Counted from the stretch's first letter, positions 15,622 to 25,297 are shown. The stretch: DNA of 64,000 bases from RYN-230 sp036497945 (GCA_036497945.1 DASXIN010000048.1:48409-112408); one strand, 5' to 3'. A program made the numbers and translations. The notes: generated from the letters alone by a model not told the origin.

Positions 15622-18600
15622 CTAGCGCACGCAGGCCGGCCCGAGTAGCTGTTTCAGGTCGGCGGCCAGTGCCGGTGACGGCTTGACCCGGAGCTTGTCA
15701 TCCAGCCGGACGATCGTCGCCCGTGGGCCATTGCAGAGTCTGAGGTGTACCTCGGCCAGCCCCGGGTGGGTGCACAGCACCTCGCGCAGCCGGTCCACCA
15801 CGGGCGCGACGCACCGCTGCACCGGGATCGACACGACAAAAGGGCCGCTCTCGTCGGCCGACAGGTCCGGCGCGGTCACCTCCGATGCGATCAGCTTGGG
15901 CGTTTCCTCCCGCCGGTCCAGCCGTCCCTTGACGACCAGGATGGCGTCCTCGGCCAGCAGCACCGAGCACTGCTGGTAGCTGGCCGGGAAGAAAAGCACC
16001 TCGATGGCGCCTTCCAGGTCCTCCAGGGTGGCGGTGGCCCACGGGTTGCCCTGCCGGGTGACTTTCCGCTGCACCCCGGACAGGATCCCGCCGACGGTGA
16101 CCAGCTGGCCGTCGGCCCGGCCACCCCGTTGCTGGCGTTCGGTATCGTCGGCGGCGGAGCTGAGCAGCTCGGCCACGGAACAATCGGTGTTCGCGGCCAC
16201 GAGGTGCTCCACGCCGAGCAGCGGATGGTCCGAGACGTACAGGCCGAGCATCTCCCGCTCGAAGGCCAGCAGGGTGGTCTTGTCCCACTCACCGTCCGGC
16301 ACCGGGACCTCGAAGCTGGCCTCCGTCTCCGCGTCCCCGCCGAACAGCGAGTCCTGGCCCATGGCCTCGTTCCGCTTGACGTCGATGACGGTGTCGATGG
16401 CCTGCTCGTGGATGATGACCAGGCCCTTGCGCGGGTGCTTCAGCGAGTCGAACGCACCCGCCTTGACCAGTGATTCGATGACCCGCTTGTTGCACACGTT
16501 CACCGGGACCTTGCGCAGGAAGTCAGCGAAGCTGCTGAACGCCCCCTTCCTGGTCCGGGTGTCCACGATGGCGTCCACGACGTTGGTCCCGACGTTGCGG
16601 ATCGCGGCCAGGCCGAACCTGATGTCGTTGCCCACGGGGGTGAACGTAGCGTCGGACGCGTTGACGTCGGGCGGCAGCACGGTGATGCCCATCCGGCGGC
16701 ACTCGTTCAGGTACAGCGCGCTCTTGTCCTTGTCCCCGGAGACCGAGGTGAGCAGGGCGGCCATGTACTCCGGCGGGTAATTCGCCTTGAGGTAGGCGGT
16801 CCAGTAGGACACCAGGCCGTAGGCCGCGCTGTGCGCCTTGTTGAACGCGTAGTCGGAGAACGGGACCAGGATGTCCCACAGGGTCTTGACCGCCGCGGCA
16901 GAGTAGCCGTTGGCCTTCATCCCGGCCTCGAACGGCTTGAACTCCTTGTCCAGGATCTCCTTTTTCTTCTTGCCCATGGCCCGGCGGAGCAGGTCCGCGC
17001 TGCCCAGGCTGTACCCGGCCACCTTCTGCGCGATGGCCATCACCTGCTCCTGGTAGACGATCAGCCCGTAGGTGTCGCCCAGGATGTCGGCCAGCGGCTC
17101 GGCCAGCTCGGGATGGATCGGCACCACCGGTTTGCGCTGGTTCTTCCGGTCCGCGTATTCGTTGTGCGCGTTGGCGCCCATCGGGCCGGGCCGGTACAGC
17201 GCGCCGACCGCGGAGATGTCCTCGAAGTTGTCCGGCCGCATGCTGCGCAGCAGGGCCCGCATCGGCCCGCCGTCGAACTGGAAGATGCCCAGCGTGTCGC
17301 CCCGGGCCAGCAGGTCGTAGGTGGGCTGGTCGTCCAGCGGCAGCGCGTTCAGGTCGACCTCGACGCCCCGGTTGGACTGCACGCCGCGGACCGCGTCGTC
17401 CAGCACGGTCAGGTTGCGCAGGCCGAGGAAGTCCATCTTGAGCAGGCCGAGCGACTCGCACGCCGGGTAGTCGAACTGGGTGATGACCGCGCCGTCGGCT
17501 TCCCGCTTCCACACCGGCACGTGGTCGACGATCGGCTCGCTGCTCATGATCACGCCGGCCGCGTGCACCCCGGCCTGCCGGATCAGCCCCTCCAGCCCGC
17601 GCGCGGTGTCGATGACCTGGCGGACCTCAGCCTCGGCTTCGTACAGCGCGCGGATCTCGCCCGCCTCGCCGTACCGCGGGTGCGTCTCGTCGAAGATCCC
17701 GGTCAGCGGGATGTCCTTGCCCATCACCGGGGGCGGGAACGCCTTGGTGATCCGGTCGCCGAGCGCGTAGGGGAAGCCGAGCACCCGGGCCGAGTCCTTG
17801 ACCGCCGCCTTGGCCTTGATCGTGCCGTAGGTGATGATCTGCGCGACCCGGTCCTCGCCCCACTTCTCGGTGACGTAACGGATCACGTCACCCCGCCGAC
17901 GTTCATCGAAGTCGATGTCGATGTCCGGCATGGAGACGCGTTCCGGGTTCAGGAACCGCTCGAAGATCAGGCCGTGCTGCAGCGGGTCCAGGTCGGTGAT
18001 GCCGAGGGCGTAGGCGACCAGGCAGCCCGCGGCCGAGCCGCGGCCCGGGCCGACGCCGACCCCGTTCCGCTTGGCCCACATGATGAAGTCGGCCACGACC
18101 AGGAAGTACGAGCAGAAGCCCATCTGCGAGATGATGCCGATCTCGTACTCGACCTGGTCGCGGCGCCGCCCGTCGTAGCCGTCCGGGTAACGCCGGTCCA
18201 TGCCACGCCAGACTTCCTGGCGCAGCCAGCTCTCCTCGGTCTCCCCGTCCGGCAGGTCGAACGACGGCATCAGGTTCCTGGACTCGAACGTCACGTCGGC
18301 CCGCTCGGCGATGAGCAGCGTGGAGTCACAGCCGGACTGCCACTCCTCGTCACTGAACTGGGCGCGCATCTCCCGCGGGCTCTTCATGTAGTAACCGGAT
18401 CCGTCGAACTTGAACCGGCCCGGGTCGGCCATGGTCGCCTGGGTCTGGACGCAGAGCAGCACCTCGTGCGCCTTGGCGTCGGCCTCGACCGTGTAGTGCG
18501 AGTCGTTGGTGACCAGGAACGGCAGGTCCAGCTCGCGGGCGATGCGCCGCAGCCCGTCCCGGACCCGCTGCTCGATGGACAGCCCGTGGTCCATGATCTC

Positions 18601-19185
18601 GACGAAGAAATTCCCCGCGCCGAAGATGTCCTTGTACGCGGCGGCCGCCTCCAGAGCCTGCGGGTACTGGCCGAGCCGGAGCCGGGTCTGCACCTCGCCG
18701 CTCACGCAGCCGGTGGTGGCGATGACTCCCTTGGCGTGCGCGGCCAGCAGTTCCCGGTCCATCCGCGGCTTGCGGAAAAACCCTTCCAGCGAGGCCAGCG
18801 AGGACAGCCGGAACAGGTTGTGCATGCCCTCGGTGGTCTCGGCCAGCAGCGTCATGTGCGTGTACGCGCCGGCCCCGGACACGTCGTCGTCCTTCTGCGC
18901 CGGGGTGCCCCAGCGCACCGGCTGGCGGTGCCGGCGGTGCTCCGGGGCCAGGTAGGCCTCGATGCCGATGATCGGCTTGATGCCGGCCTTGGTCGCCTTG
19001 GACCAGAAGTCGTAGGCGCCGTACAAGTTGCCGTGGTCGGTCATGGCCACGGCCGGCATGCCCGCCCGTTCGCACTCGGTGAACAGGTCCTTCAGCCGCG
19101 CGGCCCCGTCCAGCATCGAATACTCGGTGTGGACGTGCAGGTGGACGAAACCGTCCCCGCTGCGCTCCGTCGCGGCTGCCGTCAT
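15622..19185 (-). CDS. dnaE: DNA polymerase III alpha subunit (replicative)
   Basis: Catalytic subunit of the chromosomal replicase, 1187 residues, the DnaE1 type. The N-terminal PHP domain starts with HLHVHTEYSMLDGA and keeps its metal histidines, which suggests PHP proofreading as described for actinobacterial DnaE1. The polymerase aspartates are in MPDIDIDFDERRR, with GPGRGSAAG upstream and a helix-hairpin-helix and OB-fold region at the C terminus. The ATG at 19185 was chosen because GAAGGAGG lies about 10 bases upstream; an ATG at 19221 would bypass that site. It is a stand-alone gene. Confidence 0.97.
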   Translation of the reverse strand: MTAAATERSGDGFVHLHVHTEYSMLDGAARLKDLFTECERAGMPAVAMTDHGNLYGAYDFWSKATKAGIKPIIGIEAYLAPEHRRHRQPVRWGTPAQKDDDVSGAGAYTHMTLLAETTEGMHNLFRLSSLASLEGFFRKPRMDRELLAAHAKGVIATTGCVSGEVQTRLRLGQYPQALEAAAAYKDIFGAGNFFVEIMDHGLSIEQRVRDGLRRIARELDLPFLVTNDSHYTVEADAKAHEVLLCVQTQATMADPGRFKFDGSGYYMKSPREMRAQFSDEEWQSGCDSTLLIAERADVTFESRNLMPSFDLPDGETEESWLRQEVWRGMDRRYPDGYDGRRRDQVEYEIGIISQMGFCSYFLVVADFIMWAKRNGVGVGPGRGSAAGCLVAYALGITDLDPLQHGLIFERFLNPERVSMPDIDIDFDERRRGDVIRYVTEKWGEDRVAQIITYGTIKAKAAVKDSARVLGFPYALGDRITKAFPPPVMGKDIPLTGIFDETHPRYGEAGEIRALYEAEAEVRQVIDTARGLEGLIRQAGVHAAGVIMSSEPIVDHVPVWKREADGAVITQFDYPACESLGLLKMDFLGLRNLTVLDDAVRGVQSNRGVEVDLNALPLDDQPTYDLLARGDTLGIFQFDGGPMRALLRSMRPDNFEDISAVGALYRPGPMGANAHNEYADRKNQRKPVVPIHPELAEPLADILGDTYGLIVYQEQVMAIAQKVAGYSLGSADLLRRAMGKKKKEILDKEFKPFEAGMKANGYSAAAVKTLWDILVPFSDYAFNKAHSAAYGLVSYWTAYLKANYPPEYMAALLTSVSGDKDKSALYLNECRRMGITVLPPDVNASDATFTPVGNDIRFGLAAIRNVGTNVVDAIVDTRTRKGAFSSFADFLRKVPVNVCNKRVIESLVKAGAFDSLKHPRKGLVIIHEQAIDTVIDVKRNEAMGQDSLFGGDAETEASFEVPVPDGEWDKTTLLAFEREMLGLYVSDHPLLGVEHLVAANTDCSVAELLSSAADDTERQQRGGRADGQLVTVGGILSGVQRKVTRQGNPWATATLEDLEGAIEVLFFPASYQQCSVLLAEDAILVVKGRLDRREETPKLIASEVTAPDLSADESGPFVVSIPVQRCVAPVVDRLREVLCTHPGLAEVHLRLCNGPRATIVRLDDKLRVKPSPALAADLKQLLGPACVR

Positions 19186-19461
19186 GAAAGTACCGCCTCC
19201 TTCGGGCATGCGCGACGGCACCCTCGCGGGCGCCGGGTGGACCAGGGCCGGGGGAAGTGGCCGGTGCCGCTCTTACCCGGCTGGGGGTCCCGCGCCCGGC
19301 GGAGCGGCCCCAGCACGGGCGGCGCACCAGCCCGGCTCTGTTGAGCTTACTGAGCGGCGGCGGCGGCCGGCGACACGGCGCGCCGGATGGGTGGCTTTCC
19401 CCGTTTTGCCCGCCGCCGGCGTCGGCTGTCGCCCACCACCCAGCCGGCGCAGCCCAGCCGC
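19186..19461. other. Intergenic region between dnaE and padR
   Basis: The divergent gap of about 340 bases carries the dnaE ribosome site at its left end and the padR promoter at its right end. The middle is GC-rich without a coding signal or perfect hairpin longer than 7 bp. No RNA gene was recognised. Confidence 0.5.
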
Positions 19462-19504
19462 TTGACACCCGCGCGGATAACCGTTATCTATTAGCTAACC
19501 GTTA
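19462..19504 (+). promoter_or_regulatory. padR promoter with twin TAACCGTTA sites
   Basis: TTGACA at 19462-19467 and TATCTA at 19485-19490 are separated by 17 bases, a good sigma-70-type promoter. The 9-mer TAACCGTTA occurs twice, at 19478-19486 and 19496-19504, 18 bases apart. The first copy overlaps the -10 element and the second lies just downstream. Both are near-palindromes (TAA-CCG-TTA). This is a likely operator for the PadR protein encoded 25 bases downstream. Confidence 0.7.
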
Positions 19505-19528
19505 GGGCTCGGCGCACGGAGGTGACGA

Positions 19529-20056
19529 GTGCAGCAGGAAGCGGTGCTGGCCATGCTGGCCAAGGAACCGTCCCACGGCTACCAGCTGCGGGCCCGGCTG
19601 CGGCACGCGCTCGGCCCGCTCGGCGAGGCGATGAACGACGGCCAGGTATACGTCACGCTGACCCGGCTGGAGAAGGCCGGGCTGGTCACCGCCGAGCAGT
19701 CGGCGGGCCGGCCGGAACGGCCCGACCGGAAGATGTACGCGCTGACCGCGGCCGGCCAGCAGCGAGTGGCCGAGTGGCTGGCCGAAGTCAGCTGGCCCAA
19801 GCCCGACCTGGCCGAATTCCATCTGAAGCTGATCGCCGCGGCGGCCGCCGGGCTGGCCGACCCGCTGGCCATCGTGGATGCCCAGCGCCGCGAACTGCTG
19901 CGCCGGCTGCGCGACGCGCAGCGTGCCGCGCTGGACGAGCCGGCCGGCTCCCCGGCCGGGCTGCTGCTGGAGGGCATCGTGCTCCGGCTCCAGGCCGACC
20001 TGCGCTGGCTGGAGACCTGCGAGCGAACCTGGACCGGGCGAAGGGGTCAATCATGA
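19529..20056 (+). CDS. PadR-family transcriptional regulator
   Basis: A 175-residue regulator with an N-terminal PadR winged helix (EAVLAMLAKEPSHGYQLRARL, then GQVYVTLTRLEKAGLV and RKMYALTAAGQQ) and a C-terminal helical dimerisation region typical of the Vir_act_alpha_C type. The GTG at 19529 lies behind GGAGGTGA. It overlaps the start of the next ABC ATPase gene by 4 bases, so it probably represses the downstream transporter and itself through the twin TAACCGTTA sites. Confidence 0.92.
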   Translation: MQQEAVLAMLAKEPSHGYQLRARLRHALGPLGEAMNDGQVYVTLTRLEKAGLVTAEQSAGRPERPDRKMYALTAAGQQRVAEWLAEVSWPKPDLAEFHLKLIAAAAAGLADPLAIVDAQRRELLRRLRDAQRAALDEPAGSPAGLLLEGIVLRLQADLRWLETCERTWTGRRGQS

Positions 20057-20603
20057 GCAAGGCAGGCCGCCCAGCCATGCTGGGCGCCCGCGCGCTGCGC
20101 CGGTACTACGGCCGGGAACCGGCCCTGGTCCGCGCGGTGGACGGGGTCGACCTGGACGTCGGCACCGGCGAGACGGTGGCGGTGATGGGCCCGAGCGGCT
20201 GCGGGAAATCCACCCTGCTGCACCTGCTCGGCGGCCTGGACCGCCCGTCCGACGGGGAGGTCTGGCTGGCCGGGCCCGGCACCTGCCGTCGGCGCTGTCC
20301 GGGGGCCAGCGCCAGCGGGTGGCCATCGCCCGGGCGCTGGCCAATGAACCGAAGGTACTGCTGGCCGACGAACCCACCGGGAACCTGGACAGCGAGGCCA
20401 CCCTGGACGTGCTCCGGCTGTTCGAGAGCCTGCACGCGGCCGGGCAGACCCTGGTCATCGTCACCCATGACGCGCGGATCGCGGCCACCGCGGACCGGCT
20501 GATCTCGATGCGGGACGGGGCGTTCATCGACGAGACCCGGCTGACCGGCGGCAGCACCGGAAGCCTCGGCGCACTGGCCGGCCTGGACCGGCTGGATGGC
20601 TGA
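20053..20603 (+). pseudogene. MacB-type ABC ATPase with internal deletion and frameshift
   Basis: The frame from 20053 encodes a normal LolD/MacB-like N terminus with Walker A (GPSGCGKSTLL) up to GEVWLAGPG near 20280. At that point the reading frame changes: a different frame continues with LPSALSGGQRQRVAIARALA, Walker B (VLLADEPTGNLDSE) and the H-loop (VIVTHD) to 20603. About 70 residues, including the Q-loop, are missing at the junction. Neither frame alone can give a working ATPase. The remainder reads cleanly, so the lesion looks recent. It sits between padR and its permease. Confidence 0.85.
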
Positions 20604-20605
20604 CC

Positions 20606-22453
20606 ATGGGCCGGATCCTGCTCGTCAGCCGGCTCGCGAGCCGGGATTTGCGGTACCGCCCAGCCCAGGGCGTGCTGCTGCTCCTCGTCATGACGGCGGC
20701 CACGACCGCGCTGACCCTGGGGCTGGCCCTGCGCGGGGTAACGGCCCAGCCTTACCAGCGCACCCGGGCGGCGACCCGCGGCCCGGACGTGCTGGCCACC
20801 GCCTTCCCGCTGCGCACCGGCCCGGCGGCAGACCTGGCCGCGCTGGCCGACGTCGCCCCGCTGGCCCGGGCACCAGGTGTGGTCCGCCGTAGCGGGCCAT
20901 TTCCGGTGGCGTTCCCCGTGCTACGCGCACATGGCCACACCGACGCGGTGCTCGCCGAAGGCCGCGGGCTCGCCCCCGCGTCAGTCGACCAGCCGAAACT
21001 GACCCAGGGCAGCTGGCTGCGGAACGGCGGCATCGTGGTGGAGCGCAGCTTCGCCGACGCGCTCGGCATCCACGCCGGCGACCGGGTCACCCTGAACGGC
21101 CGGCCCTTCCGGGTCGCCGGGGTCGCGGTCACCGCGGCGTTGCCGACCTCGGGCATCGGGTTTGCCGAAGGCAGCCCCCAGTGGCCCAATCCGGGGCTGA
21201 TCTGGCTGACCGAGACGGCCGCCCGGCGCCTGGCCACGTCTGCCCATCCGCTCGGCTACCTGCTCAATGTCAGGCTCGCCCACCGGGCCGGGGCGGAAGC
21301 GTTCGCCAACCGGTACACCGCGGGCGGCAACGCCAGTAGCAACAACGGCAATCCGTACCTGATCCCGTGGCAGACAATCAGCAGGCAGGACGCCGCTCTG
21401 GTGCGCAGCGAGCAGGCCATCCTGCTGGTGGGCAGCTGGCTGCTGGCTCTGCTGGCCGTAGCCAGCCTGGTGATACTGGTCGGCGGGCGGATGGCGGACC
21501 AGGTGCGCCGGGTCGGCCTGCTCAAGGCGGTCGGCAGTAGCCCCGCCCTGGTCGCGAGCATCCTGCTGGCCGAGCATCTCGCGGTGGCCCTGCTGGCGGC
21601 CGTGGCTGGGCTGGTGGCTGGCCGGCTGGCCGCCCCGCTGCTCACGAGTCCCGGCGCCGGGCTCCTCGGTACGGCGGGTGCCCCCTCGCTCACTCCGGCC
21701 ACCGTGGCCGTGGTGGTGGGCGTGGCCCTGGCGGTGGCGATCGTGGCGACGTTCGTCCCGGCCGTCCGCGCCGCGCGGGGCAGCACGGTCCGCGCCCTGG
21801 CCGACGCGGCCCACCCGCCGCGCCGCCGGGCGTGGCTGATCAAGGGGTCGGCCCGGCTGCCCGTGCCGCTGCTGCTCGCGATCCGGCTGACCGCCCGGCG
21901 GCCCCGGCGCCTGCTGGTCAGCGCGCTCAGCATCACCGTCACGGTGAGCGGCATCGTCGCCGTGCTCTTCGCCCACGCGACGCTGGCCGTCTCGCAGTTC
22001 GGCGTGTCCGCAGGCTCAGCCAACCCCAACCTGTTCGATGTGGGCTTTGCCTCGCGGGCGCAGCGAGAGAACCAGGTGCTGCTGATCGTCACGATCCTGC
22101 TGGCCGCCCTGGCCGCCGTCAACGCCATCTTCATCACTCAGGCGACAGTGCAGGACACCAGGCAACCGGCCGCCGTGACCCGGGCCCTGGGCGCGACCCC
22201 CCAGCAGGTCACCGCCGGGCTGTCCGCGGCGCAGGTCCTGCCCGCACTGGCGGGCGCCCTGCTCGGCATTCCGGGCGGATACCTGCTCTTTTCCGTCGCG
22301 AGCCAGGGAGGTACCGCGAGCCAGCCGCCCGCCTGGTGGCTGATCGTCGCGGTGCTGGGGACCGTGCTCGTGGTGACCGGGCTCACCGCTATCCCGGCCC
22401 GGGCGGGGGCGCAGCGCCCGGTGGCCGGCATCCTCGAAGCCGAACCGGGCTGA
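20606..22453 (+). CDS. FtsX/MacB-like ABC transporter permease
   Basis: A 615-residue permease with two FtsX-type modules: a first membrane helix at about 20-45, an outer domain to about 260, three helices at about 268-390, then a second module with a short outer loop and three more C-terminal helices. Its ATPase partner, two bases upstream, is broken, so the system is probably not working unless another ATPase substitutes. The reading frame itself is intact. Substrates of this PadR-linked exporter type are generally unknown. Confidence 0.85.
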   Translation: MGRILLVSRLASRDLRYRPAQGVLLLLVMTAATTALTLGLALRGVTAQPYQRTRAATRGPDVLATAFPLRTGPAADLAALADVAPLARAPGVVRRSGPFPVAFPVLRAHGHTDAVLAEGRGLAPASVDQPKLTQGSWLRNGGIVVERSFADALGIHAGDRVTLNGRPFRVAGVAVTAALPTSGIGFAEGSPQWPNPGLIWLTETAARRLATSAHPLGYLLNVRLAHRAGAEAFANRYTAGGNASSNNGNPYLIPWQTISRQDAALVRSEQAILLVGSWLLALLAVASLVILVGGRMADQVRRVGLLKAVGSSPALVASILLAEHLAVALLAAVAGLVAGRLAAPLLTSPGAGLLGTAGAPSLTPATVAVVVGVALAVAIVATFVPAVRAARGSTVRALADAAHPPRRRAWLIKGSARLPVPLLLAIRLTARRPRRLLVSALSITVTVSGIVAVLFAHATLAVSQFGVSAGSANPNLFDVGFASRAQRENQVLLIVTILLAALAAVNAIFITQATVQDTRQPAAVTRALGATPQQVTAGLSAAQVLPALAGALLGIPGGYLLFSVASQGGTASQPPAWWLIVAVLGTVLVVTGLTAIPARAGAQRPVAGILEAEPG

Positions 22454-22512
22454 CCGGCGGCGGCGCCGGCCGCCTCGGCACGCTGGCCGGCCTGGCAGGC
22501 TGACCCGGCCGG

Positions 22513-23366
22513 CTAGCGCTTGACCCAGACGTAGTAGGTGCCCAGGCCGTCCGAGTTGGGCAGCGTGGCGGCCAGCCGGTACTGCGGGTCGGCGACCAGC
22601 ATCCGGGCCAGGATGTGATCCAGCGGCACGGTGACCGAGTCGTCGTACGCGATCACCCGGAAGTAGCCGTCCCGGACGGCCTGCTCGTAGCCTGCGTCCC
22701 CGGTCAGCGTCGTCCCGTTCTTATCCGTATAGGAGATGAAGAACGTGGAGCTGAACTGATCCGCCCGGGCGTCCCGGTTGTACATCAGGTAATACGTCGG
22801 TACCTCGGACACCTCGACTAGGTAGTGTGCGCCCCCGGCGCCAGGTAACGGGAGAGCTCGGCGACCACCGGCCGGGCGCTGGGCCAGGAATCGTAGAAGT
22901 GACCGGCCTGCACCATGCCGAGCAGCAGGCAGCCGCCCCACACCACGACCCCGAATTGCGCCCGGTGGAAGTGCGCGCCGACGATCCGGGCCAGGCCGAT
23001 CCCGGCCATCGGCGCGGCGAAGAACAGCCCGAACCCGATGTGCTTCTGGAACGACACGTCGGTGTGCAAGTGGATCTGGTCCAGCGGGGCGAGCAGGGCG
23101 GTCCCGGTGAGCACCACGCCGAGCACGATCCGGTGCACCCGGCTACCCGGCGGCGCGATCTGCTCGCCGGGCTCGGTGCGCGGCTGCATCGCGTACGTTA
23201 CCGAGCCGATCACCGCGAGCGCGAACGGCAGCGCGCCCCACAGCAGGCAGTCCTTGAGCAACACGATGATCGGTGTGCTGCCGTGCTGCCGCGCGGTGGT
23301 GGTGCTCTTGACCGCGACCAGGTAGTCGGAACCGGCCAGCCAGAGCGCACCGGCCAGCAGCCCGGT
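22513..23366 (-). pseudogene. C-terminal remnant of a GT39-like membrane glycosyltransferase
   Basis: Two minus-strand frames together encode the C-terminal part of a polytopic glycosyltransferase (family 39-like). The first runs from about 23366 through LLKDCLLWGALPFALAVIG to YLAPGAH. The second continues from about 22830 with HYLVEVSEVPTYYL to the end at 22513. The switch falls at a run of five G residues, so loss of one G would explain it. The N-terminal catalytic half is absent: a stop codon precedes the remnant where it abuts the doxX-like gene. Residue patterns such as the FISYTD block agree with family members. Confidence 0.7.
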
Positions 23367-23891
23367 TCACCCGGCCGCGGCCCGGCCCGCCCTGGCCCCG
23401 GTCTTGCCCGATATCCGGGCCGTCCGGGTGGCCAGCGCCACGTCCCGGTGCACGTCCCGGGCCGCGTGCCGGCCTCGCCAGGCCAGCGACGGGTTCCCGG
23501 CGGTATCCGCCGCGGCGATCAGCAGCCCGCCCAGGATGGCGACGTTCTTCAGGAAGTGGATCCGCTGCTGGGCCCGCTCCTGTTTGTCCTCGACTTCCCA
23601 GAAGCGGTGCCCGGCCAGCGTGGTCGGCACCAGCGTGCCGGCCAGCGCGGCCGCGGCCAGCCGCGGCCACCAGCCGACGGCCAGCATCGCGCCGGCCACG
23701 CACTGCACCGCGCCGCTGAGCCGCACCGTCTGCTCGGTCTCGTCCGGCAGCACGGCCACCCGGTCGGCGACCGGGCGGACCACCGGTTCAGCCCGCCCGG
23801 CGACCCGCTCCGGCCACCGCCAGGTCTGGTAGCCCTGGACCACGAAGATGGACGCCAGCATCGGGCGCGCGATAGCTCTCAGCACAGCCAT
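23367..23891 (-). CDS. DoxX-family membrane protein
   Basis: A 174-residue protein with about four membrane segments: an N-terminal ARPMLASIFVVQGYQ helix, a central AMLAVGWWPRLAAAALAG stretch and NVAILGGLLIAAAD. The AGHRFWEVEDKQERAQQRIHFLKN region is typical of DoxX proteins. Some members take part in sulfur or redox metabolism; nothing here shows which. The last 30 residues are basic and Ala/Gly-rich. It directly follows, on the same strand, no upstream gene and abuts the glycosyltransferase remnant. Confidence 0.87.
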   Translation of the reverse strand: MAVLRAIARPMLASIFVVQGYQTWRWPERVAGRAEPVVRPVADRVAVLPDETEQTVRLSGAVQCVAGAMLAVGWWPRLAAAALAGTLVPTTLAGHRFWEVEDKQERAQQRIHFLKNVAILGGLLIAAADTAGNPSLAWRGRHAARDVHRDVALATRTARISGKTGARAGRAAAG

Positions 23892-23967
23892 ACCGGCACC
23901 CTGCCCACCAATTCGGCTGCTTAACGCCAGTACCCGCCCAGGGCCGCCGGCCCCGGCCGGCCGCTGG

Positions 23968-24336
23968 TCAGCTTTCCGGCCGGGGGCTGAACAGCGCGAA
24001 CATGCTGCCGTTGGGGTCGGTGAGGTACGCGGTGACCATCCCGTCGGGCAGTGTCATCGGCGCTACGACGACCTTGCCGCCGAGTTCCTCGGTGCGCGCC
24101 GCGGTGGCGGCTACGTCGGTGACCCGGACCACGAACACGGCGTACGGCGGGATGTTGGCGCCGGTGTTGAAGATGCCGCCGGACGGACCGTCCGCCCCGG
24201 CCGCGGTGATCAGCGTGTAGTCGCCGTCTGGCGCGAACGTCCAGCCGAACAGCGGCCCGTAGAAGTCCTTGGCCGCCGAGACGTCCGGGGCGCCGATCTC
24301 GAACCAGGCGACGGTGTTGGCAGCGGGAGCTGACAT
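23968..24336 (-). CDS. VOC-family (glyoxalase-like) protein
   Basis: A 122-residue single-module vicinal oxygen chelate protein. The N terminus VAWFEIGAPDVSAAKDFYGPLFGW is the hallmark, and the fold ends with AYLTDPNGSMFALFSP. Such proteins bind metals and act in detoxification or antibiotic resistance; the substrate cannot be inferred. It lies downstream of and in the same direction as a WYL-domain regulator, a pairing common in actinomycetes and suggestive of regulation by it. Confidence 0.88.
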   Translation of the reverse strand: MSAPAANTVAWFEIGAPDVSAAKDFYGPLFGWTFAPDGDYTLITAAGADGPSGGIFNTGANIPPYAVFVVRVTDVAATAARTEELGGKVVVAPMTLPDGMVTAYLTDPNGSMFALFSPRPES

Positions 24337-24430
24337 GAGTTCCTCCAGTCATGGACAATGTGTCTGGTGCCAGCTTGCCCGGGCCCCGCGACACCGTTAT
24401 GTCGGTGTTTCCGGGCGTTCTGGCGCCCGA

Positions 24431-25297
24431 TCACACGTGCAGGTCGGGGCGGCTGATCACCGCGTCCGGGATGTCCACGTCCAGGTCGCGGTAGGAGCGC
24501 GGCGGAGCCGGCGCACCAGTGTCCACCGCGGCTAGGATCCGGTCCAGCCGGAACGCCCGGCTGCCCTCGCGCAGCCGGCACCACGCCATCAGGTACCACT
24601 GGTTCCGGGTGGCCATGAACACCACCGGCTCCACCTCGCGCACGGTCACCTGGTCGCGCCGGTCCCGGTAGTCGAGCCGCAGCACATGGCCGGCCGTGAT
24701 GGCCTCCTGGATGACCAGCGGCACGCCGGCTGGCTGCGGGCCGCCCCACCGGCTGGCCGCCTTCTCCCGCGCGGACCCGGTCCGGGCGCCCGTCGCGGGT
24801 GGCGCAGTCGCGGGTAGTGCCGTCGCAGGCGCGGCCCGGCCCGGGTGCCCCGCCGCGGTCGCGGCTGGCACCGGGACTTCCGCCTGGCGCGAGTCCCCGG
24901 CGCGGGCCGGGCCGATCAGCCGGACCCGGTCGATGAGCTGTGCCGCCTCCGCCGTCTGCGCGGCCGAGGCGACCGCGAGTACCTTGCGCAGCGCGCTCCG
25001 GGTGGCCGCGGCGAACGGTGTCCGCTCGTCCCGGGCCAGCGCCACGGCGATCGCCACCATCTCGGCCGCGGTGAAGTTGACCGGCGGCAGCGTCATCGTC
25101 TTGTCGATGGCGTAGCCGCCCCGGCGGCCGGGCTCCGGATAGACCGGCACGCCGGACTCCTGCAGGGCCAGGATGTCCCGCTCGATGGTCCGCGAGCTGA
25201 CTTCGTACCGCGCGGCCAGCTGCCGGGCTGACCGCGGCCGGGGCGCGCTGGCCCGCAGGTCCTCGACCAGGGCGTAGAGCCGATCGGTGCGGTTCAC
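24431..25297 (-). CDS. HTH and WYL-domain transcriptional regulator
   Basis: A 288-residue YafY-like regulator. The N-terminal helix-turn-helix is seen in SARQLAARYEVSSRTIERDILAL, followed by the conserved GRRGGYAI wing. A Pro/Ala-rich linker of about 60 residues is longer than usual. The C-terminal WYL domain has LRLDYRDRRD and the motif NQWYLMAWCRLR. The GTG at 25297 (VNRTDRLYAL) is preferred over a GTG 24 bases upstream. Likely ligand: unknown small molecule or nucleic acid. It probably controls the downstream VOC gene. Confidence 0.87.
   Translation of the reverse strand: MNRTDRLYALVEDLRASAPRPRSARQLAARYEVSSRTIERDILALQESGVPVYPEPGRRGGYAIDKTMTLPPVNFTAAEMVAIAVALARDERTPFAAATRSALRKVLAVASAAQTAEAAQLIDRVRLIGPARAGDSRQAEVPVPAATAAGHPGRAAPATALPATAPPATGARTGSAREKAASRWGGPQPAGVPLVIQEAITAGHVLRLDYRDRRDQVTVREVEPVVFMATRNQWYLMAWCRLREGSRAFRLDRILAAVDTGAPAPPRSYRDLDVDIPDAVISRPDLHV

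Noticed and set aside
16831..19344. An 837-codon open frame on the plus strand opposite dnaE
   Set aside because: It is the high-GC antisense shadow of dnaE, with His/Arg/Val-rich low-information protein and no motif; dnaE itself is certain.
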